This document shows positions 41,585 to 49,793 of a stretch of DNA of 64,000 nt, piece by piece; within the stretch, counting starts at the first letter, position 1; each line of letters starts with the position of its first letter. The notes below the pieces were generated by a model, which had not been told where the DNA came from, ran no database searches, and saw only the letters and a list, made by a program, of their open reading frames with translations. The stretch is taken from assembly GCA_003112755.1 (NCBI GenBank), contig BFBT01000001.1:1426001-1490000 (forward strand). Reading direction: 5' to 3'. The DNA comes from Lawsonibacter asaccharolyticus. Its GTDB lineage: Bacteria > Bacillota > Clostridia > Oscillospirales > Oscillospiraceae. The translations under genes were made by a program, and so were the position numbers.

Positions 41585-42673
41585 ATGGAAAAGCTCCGCG
41601 CGTTTTTAAAGCGCAAAAACATTGAGATCTCAGCCAAGCGGTATGGCATCGACGCCCTGGGAGCCATGGCCCAGGGCCTGTTCTGCTCCCTGCTCATCGG
41701 CACCATCGTCAAGACGCTGGGCCAGCAGCTGGGGATGGAGTTCCTCATCGAAGTGGGGGGATACGCCTCGGCCATGAGCGGGGCGGCTATGGCGGTGGCC
41801 ATCGGCTACGCCCTGAAGGCCCCCCCGCTGGTCCTCTTTTCCCTGGTCACGGTGGGCTATGCGGCCAATGCCCTGGGCAGCGTCACCCTGTCCGGGGGCA
41901 GCGGCGCCGGAGGCCCTCTGGCGGTGCTGTTTATCGCGGTCATCGCCGCGGAGCTGGGCAAGGCGGTGTCTAAGGAGACCAAGATCGACATCCTGGTCAC
42001 CCCTCTGGTGACCATCCTGGCGGGGGTGGCCCTGTCGGCCTGGTGGGCCCCGGCCATCGGCACGGCGGCCTCCGCGGTGGGGGACTTCGTCAAGTGGGCC
42101 ACTGTGCTCCAGCCCTTCTGGATGGGCATCCTGGTGTCGGTGGTCATCGGCGTGGCCCTGACCCTGCCCATCTCCTCTGCCGCCATCTGCGCCGCCATCG
42201 GGCTGACCGGCCTGGCCGGCGGGGCCGCAGTGGCGGGGTGCTGCGCCAACATGGTGGGCTTCGCCGTCCTGTCCTTCCGGGAGAACCGCTGGAGCGGCCT
42301 GATCTCTCAGGGGCTGGGCACCTCCATGCTCCAGATGGGCAACATCGTCCGCAATCCCCGGATCTGGCTCCCCGCTATCCTCGCCTCCGCGGTCACCGGC
42401 CCCCTGGCCACCTGTGTGTTCCAGTTTGAGATGAATGACCCCGCCGGGGGTGTGGCGGCTGGAATGGGGACCTGCGGTATGGTGGGCCCCATCGGAGTCT
42501 ATGCCGGCTGGGTGAACGATGTGGCCACGGGGGCCAAGGCTGCCATCACCGGCATGGACTGGCTGGCCATGGCGCTGATCTGCTTTGTACTGCCCGCCGT
42601 CCTCGCTTGGCTGTTCGGGCTGTTTTTCCGTCGGATCGGCTGGATCCGGGAGGGGGACCTGACCCTGGAGTGA
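41585..42673 (+). CDS. PTS EIIC_2-type membrane transporter (orphan)
   Basis: 362 residues from ATG 41585 (AAGGTGAGAGAA upstream). About nine to ten hydrophobic segments with glycine-rich re-entrant stretches (GGSGAGGPLAVLFIAV, ALTLPISSAAICAAIGLTGLAGGAAVAGC, TCGMVGPIGVYAGW), matching the PTS_EIIC_2 family. Such proteins translocate sugars or related molecules when partnered with EIIA/EIIB, but none are nearby, and many stand-alone homologues have no known substrate. Expression is probably gated by the 5' hairpin. Confidence 0.8.
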   Translation: MEKLRAFLKRKNIEISAKRYGIDALGAMAQGLFCSLLIGTIVKTLGQQLGMEFLIEVGGYASAMSGAAMAVAIGYALKAPPLVLFSLVTVGYAANALGSVTLSGGSGAGGPLAVLFIAVIAAELGKAVSKETKIDILVTPLVTILAGVALSAWWAPAIGTAASAVGDFVKWATVLQPFWMGILVSVVIGVALTLPISSAAICAAIGLTGLAGGAAVAGCCANMVGFAVLSFRENRWSGLISQGLGTSMLQMGNIVRNPRIWLPAILASAVTGPLATCVFQFEMNDPAGGVAAGMGTCGMVGPIGVYAGWVNDVATGAKAAITGMDWLAMALICFVLPAVLAWLFGLFFRRIGWIREGDLTLE

Positions 42674-42699
42674 GCCGGGAGGATTCGCAGGACCGTTTG

Positions 42700-42729
42700 G
42701 GCGGCCGGCACGCTTGCGTGCCGGCCGCC
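42700..42729 (+). terminator. Hairpin after the EIIC-like gene
   Basis: 14-nt arms GGCGGCCGGCACGC/GCGTGCCGGCCGCC with a 2-nt loop; no T-run. The remaining 120 bp up to the next promoter shows no feature. Confidence 0.55.
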
Positions 42730-42850
42730 TGTCCGTCCCTGGCGACCGCCTGTTCTGCAGGTACCTGGCCAGTTTTCTGGTGATGGGCCGGGTGTGCTGC
42801 TGGCGGCAGGATTGGCAGGGCCTGTCCCTGATGGTGGGACGAACACCCTC

Positions 42851-42886
42851 TTGACAGCCTCTTCTGTATTTGATAAAGTTACAGAA
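42851..42886 (+). promoter_or_regulatory. Rrf2 promoter with overlapping operator
   Basis: TTGACA (42851-42856), 17-bp spacer, TAAAGT (42874-42879). The dyad TTCTGTA-N11-TACAGAA (42862-42886) overlaps the -10 box, fitting autorepression by Rrf2. Confidence 0.65.
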
Positions 42887-42912
42887 AATAGCTCCCTGGG
42901 AGGAGAACCATT

Positions 42913-43347
42913 ATGAACAGCGATTTCTGCGTGGCGGTCCACGCTCTGGTCTATCTCAACCGAAGAGGGTGCGTCCTGTCCAGCGAGGAGCTGGCCCGGA
43001 ACATCTGCACTAACCCCGCCCGGGTGCGGAAGGTGCTCGCCCGTATGAAAAAGGACGGCCTGGTGGAGACCAAGGAGGGCAGCTCCGGCGGAGGCTACCG
43101 CTTTGCCAAGGGGGCGGGGGAGGTGTCCCTGGCCCAGGTGGCCCGGGCGCTGGAGGTGCGCTTCGTCTCCACCTCCTGGCACAGCGGCAGCCAGGAGGTG
43201 AAGTGTCTGGTGGCCACCGGCATGGCTCAGGTGATGGATGCTCTTTTTGATGACCTGGACGGCCGGTGCATGGCCCGGCTGGAGGAGATCACAGTGGAAC
43301 AGGTGGACCGGAAGCTCTCCGGCGGACCCTGCCCCGGCGGCGGATGA
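42913..43347 (+). CDS. Rrf2-family transcriptional regulator
   Basis: 144 residues, GGGAGGAG before ATG. Winged helix typical of Rrf2: NSDFCVAVHALVYLNRRG, SSEELARNICTNPARVRKVLARMKKDGLVETKEGSSGGGYRF. The three-cysteine cluster-binding loop of IscR is absent (only a single Cys in VKCLVATGM), so an iron-sulfur sensor is unlikely; it resembles redox- or metabolite-sensing Rrf2 members. It is 36 bp upstream of a CcdA-TlpA redox protein, suggesting control of thiol-redox export. Confidence 0.85.
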   Translation: MNSDFCVAVHALVYLNRRGCVLSSEELARNICTNPARVRKVLARMKKDGLVETKEGSSGGGYRFAKGAGEVSLAQVARALEVRFVSTSWHSGSQEVKCLVATGMAQVMDALFDDLDGRCMARLEEITVEQVDRKLSGGPCPGGG

Positions 43348-43383
43348 TCCCGCCGCAGAGAACAGTGCGAATGGAGGTTTTTT

Positions 43384-44643
43384 ATGGGGTTTGATCTGGA
43401 GATCAGCGTTCCGGCGCTGACGGTTTTCATACAGGGCATCCTCAGCTTCTTCTCCCCCTGCGTCCTGCCTCTGGTCCCCTTATATGTGGGCTATCTGGCA
43501 GGCGGGGCCAAGACGGTGGAGGCGGACGGCACCATCCGCTACCCCAGGGGGCGGGTGATGTGGAACACCCTGTTTTTTGTGCTGGGGATCAGCGCCACCT
43601 TTTTCCTGCTGGGCTTCGGCTTCACCGCTTTGGGGCAGTTTTTCAGCGATAACCGGCTGTGGTTTGCCCGGATCAGCGGCATTATCATGGTGCTGTTCGG
43701 GCTGTACCAGCTGGGGGTGTTTGGACATTCCATGGCGCTGGAGCGGGAGCACAGGCTGCCCTTCCGGCTGGGCGGCCGGACCATGGGGCCGCTGGTGGCC
43801 CTGGTCCTGGGCTTTACCTTCAGTTTCGCCTGGACCCCCTGTGTAGGGCCGGTGCTGGGGAGCGTGCTCCTGATGGCCTCATCCTCGGCTTCGGCCCCGG
43901 CAGCGGCGCTGCTCATCGGGGTGTACACCTTGGGCTTTGTGCTGCCCTTCCTAGCGGTGGGGCTGTTCACCGGCGGGGTGCTGTCCTTCTTCAAGCGGCA
44001 CCAGCAGGTGGTGCGCTGGACGGGGAAGGCGGGGGCGGCTCTGCTGATCCTGATGGGGGTGATGACCTTTACCGGCTTTATGAACGGCTTCACCGAATAT
44101 CTGTCCCAGACCGGCTCCGCCGTGCCTCAGAGTCAGAGCGTCGGCAGCGGGGAGGGGCCGTCCGCCTCCACAGATGCAGACAACGGTGCGTCGGAGCCGC
44201 CGGTGGTCCCTGCCCCTGACTTCACCTTGGTGGACCAGTACGGGGGGGAGCACAGTCTGTCCGATTACAAGGGCAAGACCATTTTTCTCAATTTCTGGGC
44301 CACCTGGTGCGGCCCCTGCCGGGGGGAAATGCCGGATATCCAGGCGCTGTATGAGGAGTATGGCGGGAACCAGGGGGACCTGGTGGTACTGGGAGTGGCC
44401 GCCCCTGGGCTGGGGCAGGAGGGGACCCAGGAGGAGATCGCCATCTTCCTGGAAGAGAACGGCTATACCTTCCCCACAGTGATGGACACGGAGTACCAGC
44501 TCACCTATCAGTACGGCATCCGGGCCTACCCCACCACCTGGATGATCGACGGGGAGGGCAATCTCTACGGCTATGTGGAGAGCGCCATGACAGGGGAGAT
44601 CATGAGGGATATCGTGGAACAGACCATGGAGGCCCAGCCATAA
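43384..44643 (+). CDS. CcdA-type transmembrane thiol transporter fused to a TlpA/ResA thioredoxin domain
   Basis: 419 residues. Six-helix CcdA/DsbD-beta region with paired redox cysteines in FFSPCVLPLVPLYVGYL and WTPCVGPVLGSVLL, then a Ser/Gly linker (about 245-280) and a thioredoxin-fold domain with WATWCGPC and the cis-proline loop RAYPTTW. CcdA moves electrons from cytoplasmic thioredoxin across the membrane; the external domain then reduces disulfides. The order combines both steps in one chain. It follows the Rrf2 gene and ends in an 18-bp bidirectional terminator. Confidence 0.9.
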   Translation: MGFDLEISVPALTVFIQGILSFFSPCVLPLVPLYVGYLAGGAKTVEADGTIRYPRGRVMWNTLFFVLGISATFFLLGFGFTALGQFFSDNRLWFARISGIIMVLFGLYQLGVFGHSMALEREHRLPFRLGGRTMGPLVALVLGFTFSFAWTPCVGPVLGSVLLMASSSASAPAAALLIGVYTLGFVLPFLAVGLFTGGVLSFFKRHQQVVRWTGKAGAALLILMGVMTFTGFMNGFTEYLSQTGSAVPQSQSVGSGEGPSASTDADNGASEPPVVPAPDFTLVDQYGGEHSLSDYKGKTIFLNFWATWCGPCRGEMPDIQALYEEYGGNQGDLVVLGVAAPGLGQEGTQEEIAIFLEENGYTFPTVMDTEYQLTYQYGIRAYPTTWMIDGEGNLYGYVESAMTGEIMRDIVEQTMEAQP

Positions 44644-44650
44644 AAAAGAA

Positions 44651-44690
44651 ACATGCCCCGCCCGCTCCAATGGGAGCGGGCGGGGCATGT
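44651..44690. terminator. Bidirectional terminator between CcdA-TlpA and the ABC exporter
   Basis: Perfect 18-bp stem ACATGCCCCGCCCGCTCC with its complement, AATG loop; T-runs on both sides (TTTG on plus, TTCTTTTTTA on minus). Confidence 0.93.
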
Positions 44691-44707
44691 TTGACTGTGT
44701 GGGTCCA

Positions 44708-46609
44708 TCAGGGGGAGGTGGTGTAGAGGGAAGAAGTATCCTCAGCTCCATCCGTCATGGCGTACCAGCGATCGGCTTGGGCATGGGTGCGGGCGATGCG
44801 GGTGTCGGTGAGAACGCCCAGCTCCTCCAGAACGGCCAGGGTGTGGGAGGCCTGGGGGGTGAGGGTGATGGTCACAGAGCCGCCCCGGTGCACCATGCTG
44901 TCCTGTTCCGTCAGGTAGAAGCTGAAGTCCAGGTCAGCCTCACAGGTGTTCTCCAGGCGGTCCTGGTCCTCAAAAAGGTAGCGGGTGCCGATGGTGCCCG
45001 CGTCGAAATCGGTCAGCACGGCCTGCCACAGCTGCTCCGCCTGGGCGGCGGAGAGGGAGGCGGACTCGTGGCTCTGGGTCTGGATGTCCCAGAGATCGTA
45101 GACGTACGCCTCCGTCAGGCTCCAGTCCGCGGACTGGTCAAGTCCATAGCCGGCCCGGACGAAGCTCCGGTCAGAGACCAGCTGATCCAGAGCCCATGTG
45201 ACGGTGCCCTCCATCCCCTGCTCCGCCCGGTACAGCGGAACGCCGTGGTAGTAGCGGCGGATGCTCTGTCCGTTGGACAGGGTGTAGGAGAGGGAGATGT
45301 AGAAGGAGTCGTCATAGATGCTATCCTCCCTGGAGCGGGCAGCTACGATGGCCTGGTGGAGGGCGGTGATCTGGGCGACCTGCTCCGGGTCGGTGATCTG
45401 GACGCTCCCGCCGAAGCCGTCGCTGGGATAGGTGCTGCCCTCCAGATCCACAGTCACCTGGCTCACCTCGCCGGAGGCGGGGATGTAGTCCTGATAGCCG
45501 GTGAGATCCAGCCGGATGCACAGGAACAGGGCGGAGAGCAGCGCCAGCAGGACCAGGCAGCCCGGCCAGGCGGAGAAGACGCGGAAGGACTTGCGCAGCA
45601 GCATCTCCGCCAGAAAATAGCCCACTGCAGCCCAGAAGAGGATGGACAGCACCAGGGAGAGCTGGCCGTCTCCGAACAGCACATAGTAGGTAAAGGTGCC
45701 GCCGGAGAGACCGGCGCAGACGGCCACCCCGTACTTGAAGATGGGGCGGACCACCCGCACGGAGACCACGTCTCCCGCCGACTCCATCTGGCGGGCGCGG
45801 TAGATCAACAGGGCGGCCGCAGACAGGGCCACCCCCACACCGGCGTAGACCGCCACCACGGCGGGCTGGGCAAGCTGATAGGCCCCGCTGTCCGCAGCCT
45901 GGGTCCAGGATACAGCACCGCCCAGTTTCTCCAGAGGGGTGAGCCAGGCCACAGCCTGCTGGGTGGTGCCGCTCAGGCCGTTGTAGCCGTAGAGAAACAG
46001 GTAGAGCACCGAGTCCATCAGCGCGCTGATGATAGCCGCCAGGCAGTTCAGCACCCCGTAGAAGACAGGCAGGGCCAGCAGATGGCCGGTGAACATGGCA
46101 CAGAAGACGGCAAAGGAGTAGAAGAAGAGGCAGGAGGCGGACTGGACCAGCAGCCAGATGGCCAGCGCCTTCAGATCCAGACAGTTCCCCACAGCCTCGC
46201 CGGCCAGGGTGAGGCCAAAGATGGCGGCGTTGGGCAGCAGCAGGAAGCTGAGCCCGGACAGATAGTTGGTGAAAAACAGAGCCTCCCGCCGCAGGGGCAG
46301 GGCGTGCATCATGCAGGCGGAGCGGCTGGCATCCAGATAGCTGAACACCGCCATAGCGGCCAGCAGGCCAAAGATGACGGCCAGCACCGTGCCCAAGTTC
46401 AGGGAGTAGCCCACCGAGACCCGGGAAAAATAGTCCAGGCTGTGCGCAAGGTCCTCCAGAGCCCAGTTCTGCCCCCGCTGGATCGTGGTGAGCAGATTGA
46501 GGGGCAGGGCAAACAGCCAGATCACCGAGTACAGGGCCCAGATGGGCCAGAAGCGGCTGAGGTTTTTGCGGTAGAGGGTGGAATTAAAGCATGATGTCAC
46601 GGACCGCAT
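44708..46609 (-). CDS. ABC transporter permease (large, ABC-2-like)
   Basis: 633 residues from the ATG reading MRSVTSCFNSTLYRKNLSRFWPIWALY, preceded by GGGAGGTGAGGACT and overlapping the ATPase stop by 26 nt. N-terminal transmembrane block (about 20-330, some ten helices) and a large C-terminal part (about 340-633) with hydrophilic, Asp/Ser-rich sequence outside. It works with the adjacent ATPase as an exporter; substrate unknown. Confidence 0.8.
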   Translation of the reverse strand: MRSVTSCFNSTLYRKNLSRFWPIWALYSVIWLFALPLNLLTTIQRGQNWALEDLAHSLDYFSRVSVGYSLNLGTVLAVIFGLLAAMAVFSYLDASRSACMMHALPLRREALFFTNYLSGLSFLLLPNAAIFGLTLAGEAVGNCLDLKALAIWLLVQSASCLFFYSFAVFCAMFTGHLLALPVFYGVLNCLAAIISALMDSVLYLFLYGYNGLSGTTQQAVAWLTPLEKLGGAVSWTQAADSGAYQLAQPAVVAVYAGVGVALSAAALLIYRARQMESAGDVVSVRVVRPIFKYGVAVCAGLSGGTFTYYVLFGDGQLSLVLSILFWAAVGYFLAEMLLRKSFRVFSAWPGCLVLLALLSALFLCIRLDLTGYQDYIPASGEVSQVTVDLEGSTYPSDGFGGSVQITDPEQVAQITALHQAIVAARSREDSIYDDSFYISLSYTLSNGQSIRRYYHGVPLYRAEQGMEGTVTWALDQLVSDRSFVRAGYGLDQSADWSLTEAYVYDLWDIQTQSHESASLSAAQAEQLWQAVLTDFDAGTIGTRYLFEDQDRLENTCEADLDFSFYLTEQDSMVHRGGSVTITLTPQASHTLAVLEELGVLTDTRIARTHAQADRWYAMTDGAEDTSSLYTTSP

Positions 46610-47486
46610 AGTCCTCACCTCCCAGTTCATAGATAAAGATCTCCTCCAGCGTCAGAGGCAGGGCCTCCATCAGGATGGGCTGGAACGCGGCGAGCCGGCT
46701 TTTGATGACGTCGGAGCTGCCCCGGACGATCAGGGTGTGGATGCGGCCCACCTGGGTGACATGGAGCAGGTCCAGGTCCTCCGGCAGCTTGGGCATCTCC
46801 GGCTCCTGAAATACGATCTGCATCTTGACCACGTTGTCCTGAAGATCGGTGAGGGAGCGCTGCAGGAGCACCTTGCCCCGGCTGAGGATGCCCACGTGGT
46901 CGCACACGTCTTCCAGTTCCCGCAGATTGTGGGAGGAGACCAGCACCGTGGTCCCCCGCTGGGCCACGTCCCCCATGAGCAGGGACCAGACCTGACGCCG
47001 CATCACCGGGTCCAGGCCGTCTACCGGCTCGTCCAAGACCAGCAGGTCGGGGTTGCAGCACAGAGCCAGCCAAAAGGCGGACTGCTTCTGCATCCCCTTG
47101 GACAGGCGGCGGATGGGCTGTTTCTCGTCTACTGCCGGGAAGGCCTCCTTCAGCACCTGATAGCGCTTGTCATCAAAGGCGGGATACAGCCCCCGGTAAA
47201 ACTTCATCATGTCCCGGGTGGAGGCGGACAGAAAGTAGTACAGGTCGTCGGGGATAAAGGCCACCCGGGACTTCACCGCCGGATTTTCGTACACCGGCGC
47301 CCCGTCCACCGTGATGGTGCCCGAGTCGGGGCGGTAGATGCCGGTGATGTGCCGCAGGATGGTGGACTTTCCCGCGCCGTTAGGGCCCACCAGCCCATAG
47401 ATGGAGCCCTTCTCCACCTCCATGGTGAGCCCATCCAGGGCGCGGAAGCCGTCGAAGGTCTTGACGACGTTGTTTACCTTGATCAT
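46584..47486 (-). CDS. ABC transporter ATP-binding protein
   Basis: 300 residues. Walker A GPNGAGKST, signature LSKGMQKQ (a K replaces the usual second G), Walker B LLVLDEPVDGLD and switch SSHNLRELEDVC. The C-terminal extension is typical of YtrB/drug-exporter ATPases. Its ATG overlaps the GntR stop (ATGA). Energises export by the downstream permease. Confidence 0.92.
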   Translation of the reverse strand: MIKVNNVVKTFDGFRALDGLTMEVEKGSIYGLVGPNGAGKSTILRHITGIYRPDSGTITVDGAPVYENPAVKSRVAFIPDDLYYFLSASTRDMMKFYRGLYPAFDDKRYQVLKEAFPAVDEKQPIRRLSKGMQKQSAFWLALCCNPDLLVLDEPVDGLDPVMRRQVWSLLMGDVAQRGTTVLVSSHNLRELEDVCDHVGILSRGKVLLQRSLTDLQDNVVKMQIVFQEPEMPKLPEDLDLLHVTQVGRIHTLIVRGSSDVIKSRLAAFQPILMEALPLTLEEIFIYELGGEDYAVRDIML

Positions 47487-47851
47487 TGGACCTCTCCCCC
47501 TTTTTCCCGGATGCGGGCGATCAGCCGATCCCGCGTGACCCCCAGGTACAGCAGCTCGGCTGTCAGACTGTCGAACTGCCCCAGCAGCCGGTCCCGCCGC
47601 TCCTCATCCACCCCGGTGCGGGGGGCCGCGAAGCTGCCCTTCCCAGGGATAGAATAGACATAGCCCTCCGCCTCCAGGGACTCATAGGCCCGCTGGATGG
47701 TGTTGGGGTTGATGGCAAGATTGCTGGCCAGGGACCGCACAGAGGGGAGCTTTTCCCCCTCCTGGATGGCGCCGCTCACCATCAGCCGGCGCAGATTGTC
47801 CCGCACCTGCTCGTAGATGGGCCGGGCATCCCGGTAGTCCAGATTCAGCAT
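47483..47851 (-). CDS. GntR-family (YtrA-type) regulator
   Basis: 122 residues from the ATG reading MLNLDYRDARPIYEQVRDNLRR. Winged HTH: GAIQEGEKLPSVRSLASNLAINPNTIQRAYESLEAEGYVYSIPGKGSFAA, followed by a short helical tail, the YtrA layout. GGGAGG upstream. First gene of the GntR-ATPase-permease operon; a palindrome at the start region is its likely operator. Confidence 0.9.
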   Translation of the reverse strand: MLNLDYRDARPIYEQVRDNLRRLMVSGAIQEGEKLPSVRSLASNLAINPNTIQRAYESLEAEGYVYSIPGKGSFAAPRTGVDEERRDRLLGQFDSLTAELLYLGVTRDRLIARIREKGGEVQ

Positions 47852-47878
47852 ACTGCCGCCTCCCTTCAAACTGTATTC

Positions 47879-47924
47879 ACTGTATTAGTACAGTTAGTCT
47901 ATGCGGACGGGACCGAAAAATCAA
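47879..47924 (-). promoter_or_regulatory. Promoter and operator of the GntR/ABC operon
   Basis: On the minus strand: TTGATT, 17-bp spacer, TAGACT (47896-47924); perfect dyad ACTGTA-ttag-TACAGT at 47879-47894 covers the start point. Confidence 0.65.
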
Positions 47925-48033
47925 GCAAGAAATCCTTAAGATTTTCTTAGGATTTATCTCAGGGGGAGAGAGGACCGTCAGATCTCCACGCAAAAAGGGA
48001 GAAGATTTACCATTTCTTAATCTGTTTCCGTTT

Positions 48034-48062
48034 GAAAAAGGCGAGCGGCCGTGATATAGTAT
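48034..48062 (+). promoter_or_regulatory. pro operon promoter
   Basis: TTGAAA, 17-bp spacer, TATAGT, 38 nt before the proC ATG. Confidence 0.65.
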
Positions 48063-48099
48063 AGGCGAAAAGAGCATCAGAAGAAGGAGGCTCCCACAC

Positions 48100-48906
48100 A
48101 TGACTGCGACTGTCGGATTTATCGGAACGGGGAACATGGGCGCTGCTCTGGCCCGGGCCGTCTGTAAAACTGTGCCCCCCCAGCAGGTGCTGCTGGCCAA
48201 CCGCACCCCCGCCAAGGCGGAAGCCCTGGCCGAAGAGCTGGGCTGCGCCGCAGGTACCAATGAAGAGGTTGCCCGCGCCTGCCGGCTGATCTTTCTGGGA
48301 GTGAAGCCCCAGGTGATGGGGGAGATGCTGGCCTCTCTTACCCCTGTGCTGAAGGAGCGGGAGGACTGCTTTGTGCTGGTGACCATGGCCGCCGGCCTGA
48401 CCTGCGCCCGGATCCGGGAGATGGCGGGGGTGGACTGCCCGGTGATCCGGGTGATGCCCAACACCCCCGCGGCCATCGGCGAGGGGGTGCTCCAGTTCTG
48501 CGGCCTGGGGACCACGGAGGAGGATATGGCCTCCTTCCGAAACCTGATGGCCCCCGCCGGGCTGGTGGATCAGGTGCCTGAGGGGCTGATAGACGCAGCC
48601 AGCTGCGTGTCCGGCTGCGGCCCCGCTTTTGCCTACCTGTTCCTGGAGGCCCTGGCGGACGGCGGGGTGGCCTGCGGCCTGCCCCGGGACAAGGCGCTGG
48701 CCTACGCCGCCCAGATGCTGGCCGGGTCGGCCCGGATGGTGCTGGAGACCGGCGCTCACCCCGGTGCCCTGAAGGACGCGGTGTGCTCCCCCGGGGGCAG
48801 CACCATCCAAGGGGTGCGGGCGCTGGAAAAGGGCGGTCTGCGGGCCGCCGCCATGGACGCGGTGCTGGCCGCCTATGAAAAGACGCAGGAATTAGGGACA
48901 AAATAA
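48100..48906 (+). CDS. proC: Pyrroline-5-carboxylate reductase
   Basis: 268 residues behind AGAAGGAGGCTCCCACAC. NAD(P)-binding GFIGTGNMGAALAR, GVKPQVM, VIRVMPNTPAAIGEGV and the C-terminal signature DAVCSPGGSTIQGVRALEKGG are all present. It reduces pyrroline-5-carboxylate to proline, last step of the pathway. proB and proA follow in the same direction, giving the full route from glutamate. Confidence 0.96.
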   Translation: MTATVGFIGTGNMGAALARAVCKTVPPQQVLLANRTPAKAEALAEELGCAAGTNEEVARACRLIFLGVKPQVMGEMLASLTPVLKEREDCFVLVTMAAGLTCARIREMAGVDCPVIRVMPNTPAAIGEGVLQFCGLGTTEEDMASFRNLMAPAGLVDQVPEGLIDAASCVSGCGPAFAYLFLEALADGGVACGLPRDKALAYAAQMLAGSARMVLETGAHPGALKDAVCSPGGSTIQGVRALEKGGLRAAAMDAVLAAYEKTQELGTK

Positions 48907-48924
48907 GGGACAGGCGGAGCCAGG

Positions 48925-48952
48925 GAGGACAGGGGAACGGCCCTGTCCTCCG
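48925..48952 (+). terminator. Hairpin between proC and proB
   Basis: 11-bp stem GGAGGACAGGG/CCCTGTCCTCC without a T-run; may protect the upstream mRNA. Confidence 0.4.
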
Positions 48953-48983
48953 GTTCCCGAGCTGAATAAAGGGGTTTGATGCT

Positions 48984-49754
48984 ATGAAGATCGTGGTCAA
49001 GGTGGGCACCTCCACTCTGGCGCATGCCACGGGGCGGCTGAACATCCGCCATGTGGAGGAGCTGGTCAAGGTGCTCTCCGACCTGAAGAATGCAGGACAC
49101 CAGATCATCCTGGTGTCCTCCGGCGCCATCGGCATGGGGGTGGGCAAGCTGAATCTGCCCTGCCGGCCCACTGACATGCCCGGCAAGCAGGCGGCCGCCG
49201 CCGTGGGACAGTGCGAGCTGATGTACACCTACGACCGGCTGTTCACCCAATACAACCACACTGTGGCCCAGATCCTCCTCACTGGGGAGGACATCGACCA
49301 CAGCGACCGGAGGGAGAACTTCCAGAACACCATCTTCCGCCTGCTGGAGCTGGGCGCCCTGCCGATCATCAACGAGAACGACACCGTGGCCACCGCTGAG
49401 ATCAAGGTAGGGGACAACGATACCCTGGGGGCCGTGGTGGCCTGCACGGTGAAAGCGGACCTGCTGGTCCTGCTCAGCGATATCCAGGGGCTCTACACCG
49501 CAGATCCCCGCAAGGACCCGGGTGCCCGGCTGATCCCGGTGGTGGAGGAGATCACTGCCGACATCGAGGCGCTGGCCGGCGGGGCTGGCTCCGGCCTGGG
49601 CACGGGGGGCATGGCCACCAAGCTGCGGGCCGCCCGCATGGTGACCGGCCAGGGCTGCGACATGATCATCACCAACGGGGACCAGCCCCAGCTGCTCTAT
49701 GATATCGTGGAGGGGAAGCAGGTGGGGACCCGGTTCCTGGGCCGGCGGGCCTGA
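48984..49754 (+). CDS. proB: Glutamate 5-kinase
   Basis: 256 residues: the amino-acid-kinase domain alone, without the C-terminal PUA domain of the E. coli enzyme. Motifs: KVGTSTLAH, VSSGAIGMGVGKL, INENDTVATAEI, GDNDTLGAVVA, GLGTGGMATKLRAA. Phosphorylates glutamate to gamma-glutamyl phosphate for ProA. Second gene of the pro operon. Confidence 0.95.
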   Translation: MKIVVKVGTSTLAHATGRLNIRHVEELVKVLSDLKNAGHQIILVSSGAIGMGVGKLNLPCRPTDMPGKQAAAAVGQCELMYTYDRLFTQYNHTVAQILLTGEDIDHSDRRENFQNTIFRLLELGALPIINENDTVATAEIKVGDNDTLGAVVACTVKADLLVLLSDIQGLYTADPRKDPGARLIPVVEEITADIEALAGGAGSGLGTGGMATKLRAARMVTGQGCDMIITNGDQPQLLYDIVEGKQVGTRFLGRRA

Positions 49755-49793
49755 CGGGGCTCAAAGGCGAAGGACCACAAGGAGGCGGAAGGG

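Noticed and set aside
42913..43347. IscR-like iron-sulfur sensor
   Set aside because: The three-cysteine cluster loop is missing; only one cysteine lies in that region.
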